From assembly GCA_050293315.1 (NCBI GenBank), contig JBNKMS010000031.1, positions 131,610 to 195,609 on the forward strand: a stretch of 64,000 nt of DNA. Direction: 5' to 3'. A program made the position numbers and the translations under genes. A model generated the notes under the pieces. The model saw nothing but the letters and a program-made list of their open reading frames with translations, did not search any database and was not told where the DNA came from. Within the stretch, counting starts at the first letter, position 1. Each line of letters starts with the position of its first letter. This DNA is from CBFDBF01 sp050293315. Lineage in GTDB: Bacteria > Pseudomonadota > Gammaproteobacteria > Chromatiales > Chromatiaceae. Positions 42,422-52,089 of the stretch are shown here, one piece after another.

Positions 42422-42811
42422 TCAGGCAAGGTTGACTGGTGCGGCAGGCTGCCATCCATCAGCTCGGTGCTCGGTTACTATGGTGGTATAGATACCGCCA
42501 CGAACATTAAATTCTGCGGTCAACCGCATAAAACGCGGCTGCAGTGCTGCCACCAGGTCGCTAAGTATCTGGTTGGTTACCGCCTCGTGGAAGGCCCCCT
42601 CATCGCGGAATGACCAGACATAGAGTTTAAGCGACTTCAGCTCTACACAGAGCTGGTCAGCGACATATTCGATAGAGAGCTCGGCAAAGTCCGGCTGCCC
42701 GGTCTTGGGGCAGAGGCAGGTGAATTCAGGCACCTCGATGCGGATGGTGTAATCCCGTTCCGGATGCGGGTTGTCGAAGGTCTCAAGACTCCTTTGGGGC
42801 CGGGTCGGCAT
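42422..42811 (-). CDS. queF: NADPH-dependent 7-cyano-7-deazaguanine reductase QueF (type I)
   Basis: 129-residue single-domain QueF that reduces preQ0 to preQ1 in queuosine synthesis. The catalytic Cys is in FTCLCPKTGQPDFA (about 30-43), with the downstream Asp in the same stretch; the family motif ELKSLKLYVWSFRDEGAFHE (about 57-76) follows. It is the short type I form, whereas E. coli has the long type II. Placed with UDP-sugar genes on one strand, divergent from smc by 57 bp. Confidence 0.96.
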   Translation of the reverse strand: MPTRPQRSLETFDNPHPERDYTIRIEVPEFTCLCPKTGQPDFAELSIEYVADQLCVELKSLKLYVWSFRDEGAFHEAVTNQILSDLVAALQPRFMRLTAEFNVRGGIYTTIVTEHRADGWQPAAPVNLA

Positions 42812-42868
42812 AGTGGTATCATTCCCTCTTATTTGTAATCAACTTACGATTATACGGACTAAATCTTC

Positions 42869-45800
42869 ATGCGTCTTGAGAAAATCAAACTTGCCGGATT
42901 CAAATCATTTGTGGATCCGACCACCGTCCCTATCCCAGGCAGTCTGGTGGGCATTGTCGGCCCTAATGGGTGCGGTAAATCCAACATAATTGATGCCGTG
43001 CGCTGGGTGATGGGTGAAAGCTCCGCCAAGATGCTGCGCGGAGAGTCGATGGCCGATGTGATATTTAACGGCTCCTCCTCACGCAAGCCGGTCGGTATGG
43101 CAGGAATCGAACTGCTGTTCGATAACAGCGACGGTAGTGCCGGCGGACAGTACGCGAAATATAGCCAGATCTCGGTAAAGCGCCAGGTACATCGGGATGG
43201 GCAGTCCACCTATATGCTCAATGGCACCCGCTGTCGGCGCCGTGATATCACCGATCTGTTTTTGGGTACCGGACTGGGCCCGCGGAGCTACTCCATTATT
43301 GAGCAGGGCATGATCTCCCGACTGATTGAGGCCAAGCCGGAGGACCTGCGTGTCTTTCTTGAGGAGGCTGCTGGTATATCCAAGTATAAGGAGCGGCGGC
43401 GAGAGACGGAGAACCGCATAAGGCACACCAAGGATAATCTCAGCCGGTTGGATGACCTGCTGGAGGAGGTGGGTAAACAGATACAGCGTCTCAAGCGGCA
43501 GGCCTCAACCGCAGAGCGCTATAAAAAACTGAAGCAGCAGGAGAGGACACTCAAGGGTGAGATGCTGGCGCTGCGTTCGCGCGCCATGGATGACCTCCTC
43601 AAACAGCAGCAGGGCATGCTGGCGGAGCAGGAGACCAGGATGGAGGCGGCGGTTGCCGAGCAGCGCAGGCTGGAGTCGGAGATCGAGCAGGGACGGAGCG
43701 AGCAGCATGGCGCCAATGAGAAGTTCAATCAGATACAGGGTGAGTTCTATAAAGTTGGATCTGAGATAGCCCGCCTGGAGCAGTCGATCAAGCATGCGAC
43801 TGAACTGGGTAGACAGCAGGAGCTTGATCTTGAACAGATCGGCAAGGCGTGGCGGGAGTCGGAGGAGATGCGGGGCAAGGATAGTGAGCTGCTAAAGGAG
43901 TTGGCCGCCAGCCTGGAGCAGGATGAGCCACAGCTCATAGCGGCGCGTCAGCGGGCACAGGAGGCCAGCCAGCGTCTGGCCCAGGAGGAGAGGACACTCC
44001 AGGCGTGGCAGAACGAGTGGGATGAGTTCAACCGTCAGGCCGCCGAACTGGCGCAGGTCGCGCAGGTTGAGCGTGCCAGGATCAACCATCTGGAGCAGCA
44101 GCAGGAGATGGAGGCGCGGAAAGAGCGCTTGGCGGAGGAGCTAAAGCAGATGCAGGACAGCTCCCTGCAGCAGGAGATTGAACAGTTGCAGGGTGAGGAG
44201 AGGGAGCACCTGCGGCACACCGAAGAGCAGCAGAAGCAGCTTGAACTGGCGAGTAGAGATATCCATGCGGTGCGCGATACCAATGCCAAACTGCTATCTC
44301 AGCAGGACGCGGTGAAGGCGGAGCTGCATAAACTAAAGGGGCGCCTGGCCTCGCTGGAGGCGCTGCAAGAGGCGGCGCTGGGCGAGGATGAGAGTGGTGC
44401 CTCTGAGTGGCTGCAGCAGAAGGGTCTGGACCGGGCAGCCAGGCTGTTGGAGATGATTGAGGTCGACTCCGGCTGGCAGCTGGCGGCAGAGACGGTCCTG
44501 GGTTTTCATCTGCAGGCGGTCTGTACCGACGATTTTGCTACTCTGGCAGGCGATATAGAGGAGCTTAAAGAGGGTGGCATCACCCTGTTTGATACAAAGG
44601 CAGCGGCAGCCGCACCAGGGGGTGGCAGTGGCGATATGCTGTTGCAGCATATACAGTCACCGTGGCCACTGGATTCAGTTCTGGCTGGGGTGCGGGTGGC
44701 TGAGACCCTGGACCGGGCCCTGGAGTTGCGTGGCAGTCTCAAGAGCGGGGAGTCATTTATTACCAGAGATGGCGTCTGGATCGGGCCTGGTTGGCTACGT
44801 CTGAGCCGGGAGTCTGATCAGGGACTGCTGCAGAGGGGGGAGGAGATCAAGCAGCTTACCCAACAGCAGGGTGAGTTGGAGCGCAAGGCCAATGAGTATG
44901 CCATGGCGCTCAAATCTGGCAAGGAGAGTCTGCAGCAGGCGGAGCAATCGAGAGAGCATATCCAGGCAGAGGTCAACAAACTGCAGGCGGTGCTGGCAGA
45001 TGTGCGTTCCAAACTAAGCGGTAGAGAGGCACAGGCGGAGCATATTAAAGATCGCGATGTGGCGGTGCGCAAGGAGCTGGAGGAGATCCAGCAGAAGATG
45101 GAGCGTGATCAGGGTGAGCTGCAGCAGTGCCGGCAGCGGCTGCAAACATCTCTGGAAGAGATGGATCTTCTTAACCGAAAACGTGAGGTGCTCTCCAGTC
45201 AGCGGGAGAGGATACGAGAGGCCCTGGATAGCGCCAAGCGAGAGGCGCAGCAGCAACGAACCAAAGAACACGAGATCGCCCTGAAGATAGAGTCGATGCG
45301 TTCATCTCACAGCTCACTGCACCAGAATTTGGAGCGGATGCAGAGTCAGGTGGTACACCTGGAGACCCGGCGGGAGGAGCTGTTGAGCGCCATACGTGAT
45401 GGTAAAGAGCCGCTACAGGCGCAGCAGCAGGAGCTGGAGCAGCAACTCAAGCTGCGGGTCGAGGTAGAGGACAAGATGAAGGCGGCGCGTGGAGAGCTGG
45501 AGAGGGTCGAAGAGACCCTGCGGAGCAGGGAGCAGCTGCGTAGCGAGGCGGAGCAGAAGGTACAGATTGAGCGCGATAGTCTGGAGCAGGGGAAGATGAA
45601 GCAGCAGGAGCTGCTGGTGCGGCATCAGACCATCGGTGAGCAGATAAGCGAGGCCGGATTTGTACGGGATGAACTGCTGGCGCAACTGCCGCAAGAGGCC
45701 ACCCAAGAGCAGTGGGAGGAGGAGTTGGTGCGTTTGGGTACCAAGATCAGCCGCCTTGGAGCGATCAACCTGGCGGCGATTGATGAGTTTGAAGAGCAGT

Positions 45801-46369
45801 CTGAGCGTAAAAAGTATCTGGATGCGCAACACGCCGATGTAACAGAGGCGTTAGAGACATTAGAGAACGCCATCCGCAAGATCGACCGCGAGACCCGTAC
45901 CCGCTTTAAAGAGACCTTCGACAAGGTCAACAGTGGCCTGCAGGATAAATTTCCGAAACTGTTTGCCGGTGGCCACGCCTACCTGCAACTGACCGGTGAG
46001 GATATGCTGGATACCGGCGTGACTGTTATGGCGCGCCCCCCAGGCAAGCGTAATACCAGTATCCACCTGCTGTCCGGTGGAGAGAAGGCGTTGACTGCGG
46101 TGGCCCTGATATTTGCCATCTTCGAGCTCAATCCATCTCCATTCTGTATGCTGGATGAGGTCGATGCTCCTCTTGACGATGCCAATGTGGTACGTTTTTG
46201 TGAACTGGTAAAGTCAATGTCGGAACAGGTTCAGTTTATTATTATTACCCACAACAAAATCACCATGGAGATAGCGCAACATCTAACCGGTGTAACCATG
46301 CATGAGGCCGGTGTCTCCAGGCTGGTATCAGTGGATGTTGAAGAGGCGGCCTTGATGGCAGCGAGTTAG
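42869..46369 (+). CDS. smc: Chromosome segregation protein SMC
   Basis: 1166-residue condensin ATPase. Walker A GPNGCGKSNIID (about 32-43), a long coiled coil (about 170-500), the hinge (about 505-660), a second coiled coil, and the C-terminal head with signature LLSGGEKAL and Walker B FCMLDEVDAPLDDANV. It organises and compacts the chromosome with ScpA and ScpB, not in this window. Presence of SMC instead of MukB excludes Enterobacterales-type organisms. Confidence 0.98.
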   Translation: MRLEKIKLAGFKSFVDPTTVPIPGSLVGIVGPNGCGKSNIIDAVRWVMGESSAKMLRGESMADVIFNGSSSRKPVGMAGIELLFDNSDGSAGGQYAKYSQISVKRQVHRDGQSTYMLNGTRCRRRDITDLFLGTGLGPRSYSIIEQGMISRLIEAKPEDLRVFLEEAAGISKYKERRRETENRIRHTKDNLSRLDDLLEEVGKQIQRLKRQASTAERYKKLKQQERTLKGEMLALRSRAMDDLLKQQQGMLAEQETRMEAAVAEQRRLESEIEQGRSEQHGANEKFNQIQGEFYKVGSEIARLEQSIKHATELGRQQELDLEQIGKAWRESEEMRGKDSELLKELAASLEQDEPQLIAARQRAQEASQRLAQEERTLQAWQNEWDEFNRQAAELAQVAQVERARINHLEQQQEMEARKERLAEELKQMQDSSLQQEIEQLQGEEREHLRHTEEQQKQLELASRDIHAVRDTNAKLLSQQDAVKAELHKLKGRLASLEALQEAALGEDESGASEWLQQKGLDRAARLLEMIEVDSGWQLAAETVLGFHLQAVCTDDFATLAGDIEELKEGGITLFDTKAAAAAPGGGSGDMLLQHIQSPWPLDSVLAGVRVAETLDRALELRGSLKSGESFITRDGVWIGPGWLRLSRESDQGLLQRGEEIKQLTQQQGELERKANEYAMALKSGKESLQQAEQSREHIQAEVNKLQAVLADVRSKLSGREAQAEHIKDRDVAVRKELEEIQQKMERDQGELQQCRQRLQTSLEEMDLLNRKREVLSSQRERIREALDSAKREAQQQRTKEHEIALKIESMRSSHSSLHQNLERMQSQVVHLETRREELLSAIRDGKEPLQAQQQELEQQLKLRVEVEDKMKAARGELERVEETLRSREQLRSEAEQKVQIERDSLEQGKMKQQELLVRHQTIGEQISEAGFVRDELLAQLPQEATQEQWEEELVRLGTKISRLGAINLAAIDEFEEQSERKKYLDAQHADVTEALETLENAIRKIDRETRTRFKETFDKVNSGLQDKFPKLFAGGHAYLQLTGEDMLDTGVTVMARPPGKRNTSIHLLSGGEKALTAVALIFAIFELNPSPFCMLDEVDAPLDDANVVRFCELVKSMSEQVQFIIITHNKITMEIAQHLTGVTMHEAGVSRLVSVDVEEAALMAAS

Positions 46370-46379
46370 GTCCTGTTAT

Positions 46380-47201
46380 ATGAAAGCAGATATCCTGCGT
46401 CTGATCCTGTTTCTTGCCGGCGTGGCCCTGGTCCTGGGGATATATTTGGCCGACCGTTTCAGACGCATGCGTGAAGAGCGGGATGAAGGTAGACGGGTGG
46501 TAGTGGATAGTGATCTTACGTGGCACGATCCAGAAAAACCGGTAAAACGCAGAGAGCCGCTGTGGAGTCCGGATAGCGGTGTAGCAGATGAGACCCCTGA
46601 GGAGGAGATTGAGATCCCCATTCTGGATGAACCGTTAGAGCCCATAGTAAGAAAGAGAAAAAGTAGCAGCAAAAAGCCCCTATATGGTGAACAGATCTCT
46701 CTCCCTTTTTTCAGCGACAAACGACGCAGGGGCACCGAGCAAGACACAGAAAAGGATCTGCCCAGCAAGATCATCCAGATCAACATAATCCCGCGTAAAG
46801 GGGTAAGTGTGTTTAGCGGAGATGACATCCTCTGCGTGGTTGCCGAGCTGGATATGGATTATGGGGAGATGGATATCTACCACTACTACGGCGATCATAA
46901 CGGGATCAGCGATAAACTCTTCAGTCTTGCCAATATGGTGCAACCAGGGAGCTTTCCGATTGCGGCAATGGATGAGTTTACCACTCCCGGACTTACCCTG
47001 TTTGCCGTTCTGCCGGGACCACTGGATGGTCTTACTCTATTCTCTGAGATGCTCTCGGTTGCTGAGCAGTTGGCGACCTTGCTGGATGGTTCACTTCAGG
47101 ACGAGAGCCATAACGATCTTAGCAAACAGACTATAGAGCATATGCGACAAGAGATTCAGGAGTACCACCGGCAGCTACAACTCGCCCGCAGTAAGCAATG
47201 A
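46380..47201 (+). CDS. zipA: Cell division protein ZipA
   Basis: 273 residues. An N-terminal membrane anchor (about 5-23, LRLILFLAGVALVLGIYLAD), a charged linker and the C-terminal ZipA domain that binds the FtsZ tail (about 130-273; IIQINIIPRKGVSVFSGDDI, PLDGLTLFSEMLSVAEQLA). It tethers FtsZ to the inner membrane at the septum. The linker is shorter than in E. coli (328 residues). It overlaps ligA by 4 bases. Confidence 0.95.
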   Translation: MKADILRLILFLAGVALVLGIYLADRFRRMREERDEGRRVVVDSDLTWHDPEKPVKRREPLWSPDSGVADETPEEEIEIPILDEPLEPIVRKRKSSSKKPLYGEQISLPFFSDKRRRGTEQDTEKDLPSKIIQINIIPRKGVSVFSGDDILCVVAELDMDYGEMDIYHYYGDHNGISDKLFSLANMVQPGSFPIAAMDEFTTPGLTLFAVLPGPLDGLTLFSEMLSVAEQLATLLDGSLQDESHNDLSKQTIEHMRQEIQEYHRQLQLARSKQ

Positions 47202-49225
47202 GTACCCCGGATAATATTAAAGCGCGTGTCGATGAACTGCGTGCCGAGATAGAGCGGCACAACCGCAGCTATCACACGCTGGATGATCCGCAGATCCCCG
47301 ATAGTGAGTATGACCGGCTGATGCGGGAGCTGCAGGGGCTGGAGGCGCAGCATCCAGAGCTGCTTACCCCGGACTCACCAACCCAGCGGGTCGGATCGGA
47401 ACCACTCTCATCCTTTGCCAGTGTCGCCCACAAGGTCCCGATGTTGTCTCTGGATAACGCCTTCTCGGAACAGGAGATGATCGATTTCGATCGCCGCGTG
47501 CGCGAGCGTCTAAAGAGTGACCAGGAGATCGAATACATAGCCGAGCCGAAATTGGACGGCCTTGCAGTCAGCCTGCGCTATGAGGGTGGGGTGTTGGTGC
47601 AGGCGGCCACCCGCGGAGATGGTCGTCAGGGCGAGGATGTCACCCATAACGTGCGGACTATTGCTACGCTGCCACTGCGGCTCAGCGGTAGTGGTTGGCC
47701 GCAGGTACTAGAGGTGCGGGGTGAGGTCTTTATGCCGCGTGCCGGGTTTGAGGAGATGAATCGGCGGGCCAGAGAGGCGGGAGAGAAGGAGTTTGCCAAT
47801 CCGCGCAATGCGGCGGCCGGATCGCTGCGGCAGCTGGATTCAAAGGTCACGGCACAGCGACCACTGGCACTGTTCTGTTACGGTTTTGGTGAGATCAGCG
47901 ACGCCCCGCTGGCGCCGACCCACAGTGAGAGCATCGCCATGCTCGGTAAATGGGGTCTGCCGGTATCCCCGGAGCTGCAACTGGTCAGCGGTATCGGCGC
48001 CTGTATCGCCTACTATCAAAAGCTTGAGCAGCGACGTGATAGCCTGGGATACGATATTGACGGTGTTGTATTCAAGGTGGATCGGCTTGATCTACAGCAG
48101 CGTCTCGGTTTTGTATCACGTGCGCCACGCTGGGCCATCGCCCAGAAATTTCCGGCCCAGGAGGAGATGACCAGACTGCTCGATATAGATGTGCAGGTTG
48201 GACGTACCGGGGCTATTACCCCGGTCGCCAGGCTGGAACCGGTCACGGTTGCCGGGGTGACTGTCACCAACGCTACCCTGCACAACGCGGATGAGGTAGA
48301 GCGCAAGGATCTGCGTATAGGCGATAGCGTTATTATCCGTCGGGCTGGGGATGTGATCCCCCAGGTGGTTAAGGTGGTCCTGGATAGACGTCCGGCGGGC
48401 AGCAAGCCATTCGAGATGCCGCAAAGGTGTCCGGCCTGTGGCTCTGAGCTGATGCGTGATGCCGATGCAGCTGTATGGCGCTGTAGTGGTGGGTTGTACT
48501 GTCCGGCCCAACTAAAGGAGTCGATTAAACACTTTGCCTCACGTTCGGCCATGGATATCGAGGGACTTGGTGACAAGCTTATAGAGCAGCTGGTGGATAG
48601 GGGGGTGTTGGCCAGTCCGGCCGATCTCTACGATTTGCAACCGGAGCAGTTGGCCGAGCTGGAGCGGATGGGTGAGAAGTCGGCCAACAATATTGTGCAG
48701 GCACTGGAGGCGAGCAAACAGACCACGCTGCCGCGTTTTCTCTACGCCCTCGGCATCCGTGAGGTGGGTGAGGCCACGGCCAACTCCCTGGCCATGCATT
48801 ACGACCTAGAGGAGATAATGCAGGAGGAGTCGGCAGAGGCCCTGCAGCAGATACCGGATATCGGCCCGGTGGTCGCGCAACATATAATCACCTTTTTTCG
48901 CCAGCCACATAATCGTGAGACCATCGACAGACTGGTGGGGTCAGGTATCTATTGGCCCGAAGTGGAGCGTGCAGGAGAAGATCGGCCGCTGGATGGTAAG
49001 ACCATCGTACTTACCGGTAGCCTCAGTCGTTCGCGCGCTGAGGTCAAAGAGCACCTGCAATCCCTCGGGGCCAAGGTCAGCGGGAGTGTCTCCAAAAAGA
49101 GTGACTATGTTATTGCTGGCGAGGATGCCGGATCAAAACTAAAAAAGGCGGAAGAGTTGGGTGTTACCATCCTCAACGAAGATGAACTTACAGAGCTGTT
49201 GCAACAACTAACTACAGGCAAATAG
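47198..49225 (+). CDS. ligA: NAD-dependent DNA ligase
   Basis: 675 residues; seals nicks using NAD. The adenylated Lys is in EPKLDGLAVSLRYEGG (about 114-129), the zinc finger Cys residues in CPACGSEL and GGLYCPAQ, then the helix-hairpin-helix region and a C-terminal BRCT domain (about 598-670; GKTIVLTGSLSRSRAEVKEH). The smc-zipA-ligA order is typical of gammaproteobacteria. Confidence 0.98.
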   Translation: MSTPDNIKARVDELRAEIERHNRSYHTLDDPQIPDSEYDRLMRELQGLEAQHPELLTPDSPTQRVGSEPLSSFASVAHKVPMLSLDNAFSEQEMIDFDRRVRERLKSDQEIEYIAEPKLDGLAVSLRYEGGVLVQAATRGDGRQGEDVTHNVRTIATLPLRLSGSGWPQVLEVRGEVFMPRAGFEEMNRRAREAGEKEFANPRNAAAGSLRQLDSKVTAQRPLALFCYGFGEISDAPLAPTHSESIAMLGKWGLPVSPELQLVSGIGACIAYYQKLEQRRDSLGYDIDGVVFKVDRLDLQQRLGFVSRAPRWAIAQKFPAQEEMTRLLDIDVQVGRTGAITPVARLEPVTVAGVTVTNATLHNADEVERKDLRIGDSVIIRRAGDVIPQVVKVVLDRRPAGSKPFEMPQRCPACGSELMRDADAAVWRCSGGLYCPAQLKESIKHFASRSAMDIEGLGDKLIEQLVDRGVLASPADLYDLQPEQLAELERMGEKSANNIVQALEASKQTTLPRFLYALGIREVGEATANSLAMHYDLEEIMQEESAEALQQIPDIGPVVAQHIITFFRQPHNRETIDRLVGSGIYWPEVERAGEDRPLDGKTIVLTGSLSRSRAEVKEHLQSLGAKVSGSVSKKSDYVIAGEDAGSKLKKAEELGVTILNEDELTELLQQLTTGK

Positions 49226-49227
49226 AG

Positions 49228-49509
49228 ATGCAAGCAAAAGAGCGAGAGATACTGCTGGTGATGCGAAAGGTGTTGACCAGTATTATTCGAGAGATAACCC
49301 CCGAGGCGGGACAACCTTATCCCCTGACCGAGGATACGGTGGCCGGTATTCGCGACTGCCTCAAACTGCTTACCCTGCGTGAGAGGGAGCTGGATGATGC
49401 CGCAGGTGTAGAGCAGCAGAGACCTTTCTATAAGGGACAGCCCAACCTCACCAGCGTCTCTCTCCCGGTCTCTGAGATCAGCGGCAAGGCATCTGACGAA
49501 GATGAGTAA
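49228..49509 (+). CDS. Small conserved-looking protein between ligA and parE, unknown
   Basis: 93 residues, soluble, with a helical N-terminal half (MQAKEREILLVMRKVLTSII) and a disordered acidic tail ending in SDEDE. It starts two bases after the ligA stop and overlaps parE by 8 bp, so it is translated within the same operon. I recognise no named family; tight placement suggests a real gene. The start may also be at ATG 49252 (VMRKVL), but the first ATG fits the ligA junction. Confidence 0.8.
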   Translation: MQAKEREILLVMRKVLTSIIREITPEAGQPYPLTEDTVAGIRDCLKLLTLRERELDDAAGVEQQRPFYKGQPNLTSVSLPVSEISGKASDEDE

Positions 49510-51391
49510 CGGCTCTTATAACGCCTCTGATATTGAGGTACTGAGTGGTCTCGAGCCGGTGCGTAAGCGACCCGGTATGTATACCGATACCAGTCGCCCC
49601 AATCACATGGCCCAGGAGGTGATCGACAACAGTGTCGATGAGGCGGTTGCAGGCCATGCCACCACCATAGATGTCTCCCTATATAAGGATGGTTCCCTCG
49701 AGGTAACTGATGACGGCAGGGGTATGCCGGTGGACCTGCATCCGCAGGAGGGGCGTCCCGGGGTTGAGGTAATCCTTACCAAGCTGCATGCCGGAGGCAA
49801 GTTTTCCAACAAGAACTACCGTTTCTCCGGCGGTCTGCACGGTGTTGGCGTATCTGTGGTCAACGCCCTGTCCGAACACCTGGAGGTGTGGGTCAAGCGT
49901 GGTGGTAAAGAGTACAACATGGCCTTCGCCAATGGTGAAAAGATTGCAGAGATGGAGGTTGTAGGCAAGGTAGGTAAAAACAATACCGGAACCACGGTCC
50001 GTTTCTGGCCCGACCCCAAATACTTTGACACAGCGAAGTTCTCTCAACGTCATCTGTTGCACCTGCTGCGGGCCAAGGCGGTACTCTGCCCAGGGCTGAT
50101 GGTGCGGTTTTGGGAAGAGGCCACGGGTGAAGAGATAGAGTGGTTATATGAGGATGGTCTCAAAGATTATCTGCTGGATGAGTTACAGCAGGTTCCGATC
50201 CTGCCGGATGAACCATTTATCGGCTCCATGTCGGGTAACAACGAGGCGGCAGAGTGGGCCGTGGTCTGGTTGCATGAGGGTGGGGATGCGATTACCGAGA
50301 GTTATGTCAATCTTATCCCCACTGCCCAGGGCGGTACGCATGTAAATGGATTGCGTACAGGCCTTACCGACGCAGTCAGGGAGTTCTGTGAGTTCCGCAA
50401 TCTGCTGCCACGCGGCGTCAAGCTGGCACCGGATGATGTATGGGGTCGCTGCAGCTATATTCTCTCGGTAAAACTGGCCGACCCGCAATTCTCCGGTCAG
50501 ACCAAAGAGCGGCTCTCATCGCGTGAGTGTGCCGCCTTTGTTGCCGGGGTGGTGAAGGACGCCTTCAGCCTCTGGCTCAACCAGAATACCGAGGCGGGTG
50601 AGTTGATCGCCGAGCTGGCGATCGATGCGGCCCAGGCAAGGGCCAGGGCAGGACGCAAGGTAACCAGAAAGAAGATTACTCAGGGGCCGGCACTCCCGGG
50701 TAAGCTGGCAGATTGTACTATCCAGGATACGCAACGGAGCGAACTGTTTCTGGTGGAGGGTGATTCGGCTGGTGGCTCTGCCAAACAGGCGCGTGATCGC
50801 GAGTATCAGGCGGTAATGCCGCTACGGGGAAAGATCCTCAATACCTGGGAGGTGGATTCTGCTGAGGTGCTGGCCTCACAGGAGGTGCACGATATTGCAG
50901 TCGCCATTGGGGTTGATCCTGGATCGGACAATCTCTCCCGGCTGCGTTTTGGTAAAGTGTGTATACTCGCTGATGCTGACTCAGATGGGGCCCATATAGC
51001 TACCCTGCTGTGCGCCCTGTTCCTGCGCCATTTTCGCAAATTGGTAGAGGAGGGTCACATCTATGTGGCTATGCCGCCACTCTATCGTATAGATGTGGGC
51101 AAGCACACATTTTATGCCCTGGATGATGGTGAGAAGCAGGGGGTGCTGGATCGTATTGCAGCAGAGAAACTCAAGGGTAAGATCAATGTGCAGCGCTTCA
51201 AGGGGCTGGGTGAAATGAATCCTCTGCAGCTACGTGAGACTACCATTCACCCGGATACCAGGAGGCTGGTACAGCTTACTGTAGAGAAAGGTGATAAGAG
51301 CAGCACTATTATGGATATGTTGCTGGCGAAAAAGAGGGCCCCCGATCGCAAGGCGTGGCTACAACGTAAAGGTGATCTGGCAGAGGTCTAA
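49502..51391 (+). CDS. parE: DNA topoisomerase IV subunit B
   Basis: 629 residues (E. coli 630). GHKL ATPase motifs EVIDNSVDEAVAGHA (Asn/Asp) and DDGRGMPVD, GGLHGVGVSVVNALS, the TOPRIM domain with LVEGDSAGGSAKQ and ADADSDGAHIATLL (Asp cluster). With ParC it unlinks daughter chromosomes. It is followed by a CNP1-like gene and then parC. Confidence 0.98.
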   Translation: MSNGSYNASDIEVLSGLEPVRKRPGMYTDTSRPNHMAQEVIDNSVDEAVAGHATTIDVSLYKDGSLEVTDDGRGMPVDLHPQEGRPGVEVILTKLHAGGKFSNKNYRFSGGLHGVGVSVVNALSEHLEVWVKRGGKEYNMAFANGEKIAEMEVVGKVGKNNTGTTVRFWPDPKYFDTAKFSQRHLLHLLRAKAVLCPGLMVRFWEEATGEEIEWLYEDGLKDYLLDELQQVPILPDEPFIGSMSGNNEAAEWAVVWLHEGGDAITESYVNLIPTAQGGTHVNGLRTGLTDAVREFCEFRNLLPRGVKLAPDDVWGRCSYILSVKLADPQFSGQTKERLSSRECAAFVAGVVKDAFSLWLNQNTEAGELIAELAIDAAQARARAGRKVTRKKITQGPALPGKLADCTIQDTQRSELFLVEGDSAGGSAKQARDREYQAVMPLRGKILNTWEVDSAEVLASQEVHDIAVAIGVDPGSDNLSRLRFGKVCILADADSDGAHIATLLCALFLRHFRKLVEEGHIYVAMPPLYRIDVGKHTFYALDDGEKQGVLDRIAAEKLKGKINVQRFKGLGEMNPLQLRETTIHPDTRRLVQLTVEKGDKSSTIMDMLLAKKRAPDRKAWLQRKGDLAEV

Positions 51392-51425
51392 GCGTCAGAT
51401 CTGGTGAAAGCATACAGGAATGAAT

Positions 51426-52013
51426 ATGAACAAATTGAATCTACTCATAGCGATAACCATCACCCTGTTGTTGGTGACGGATGCCAATGCCAGAAAACCG
51501 ATCCCGATTATTGACCAGATGCCTAACGCTTCTGATATCCCGGAAGATCAAATTGAAGAGTACAAGTGGGAAGAAGGGAAGGTTAAGCTACCTGACTACC
51601 CTGAGGATGATAATCTGCAGGAGTTTATCGTGGATGGCGCAGATAATCGTTTTGAGTATTTTATCGATACCAAGTCGCTTTCGTCTAATGATAATAATTA
51701 TCTAGTCCTCTATACGCTGGTAATCCGCTCCGCAAGCGGGGCTGAGAATGTATTTTTTGAAGGGATACGCTGCGACAGCGAGGAGTTTAAGACGTATGCA
51801 TTCGGTACCGGAGACGGGAAGCTCAAGCCACTACGTGAACCGCAGTGGCGTCCGATCGAGAACCTTAAGCATATTAAGTACCGTAAGGATCTCTATGATC
51901 ACTATCTCTGTCGCCCTCCCTTTGTACGCACGCCGGAAGAGGCGATAAGTGTCATAAAGCATCCTCAATGGAAGGAGTACAACCAGACCAAATACAAGGA
52001 GTGGTTTAGATGA
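51426..52013 (+). CDS. CNP1-like exported protein
   Basis: 195 residues: signal peptide about 1-22 (ending DANA), then a domain matching the CNP1-like family (named for a cryptic neisserial protein): FEYFIDTKSLSSNDNNYLVL, LYTLVIRSASGAENVFFEGI and RCDSEEFKTYAFG. The family's function is unknown. I start at ATG 51426, with AGGA 6 bases upstream; the ATG at 51420 is too close to that box. It is located between parE and parC. Confidence 0.85.
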   Translation: MNKLNLLIAITITLLLVTDANARKPIPIIDQMPNASDIPEDQIEEYKWEEGKVKLPDYPEDDNLQEFIVDGADNRFEYFIDTKSLSSNDNNYLVLYTLVIRSASGAENVFFEGIRCDSEEFKTYAFGTGDGKLKPLREPQWRPIENLKHIKYRKDLYDHYLCRPPFVRTPEEAISVIKHPQWKEYNQTKYKEWFR

Positions 52014-52089
52014 ACGACCGCTGACCCGGCTGTCTTCCATACTATTTAAAATATTGAGTTGCAGTGATGAGTGTAAGAGCTAATAAGCG

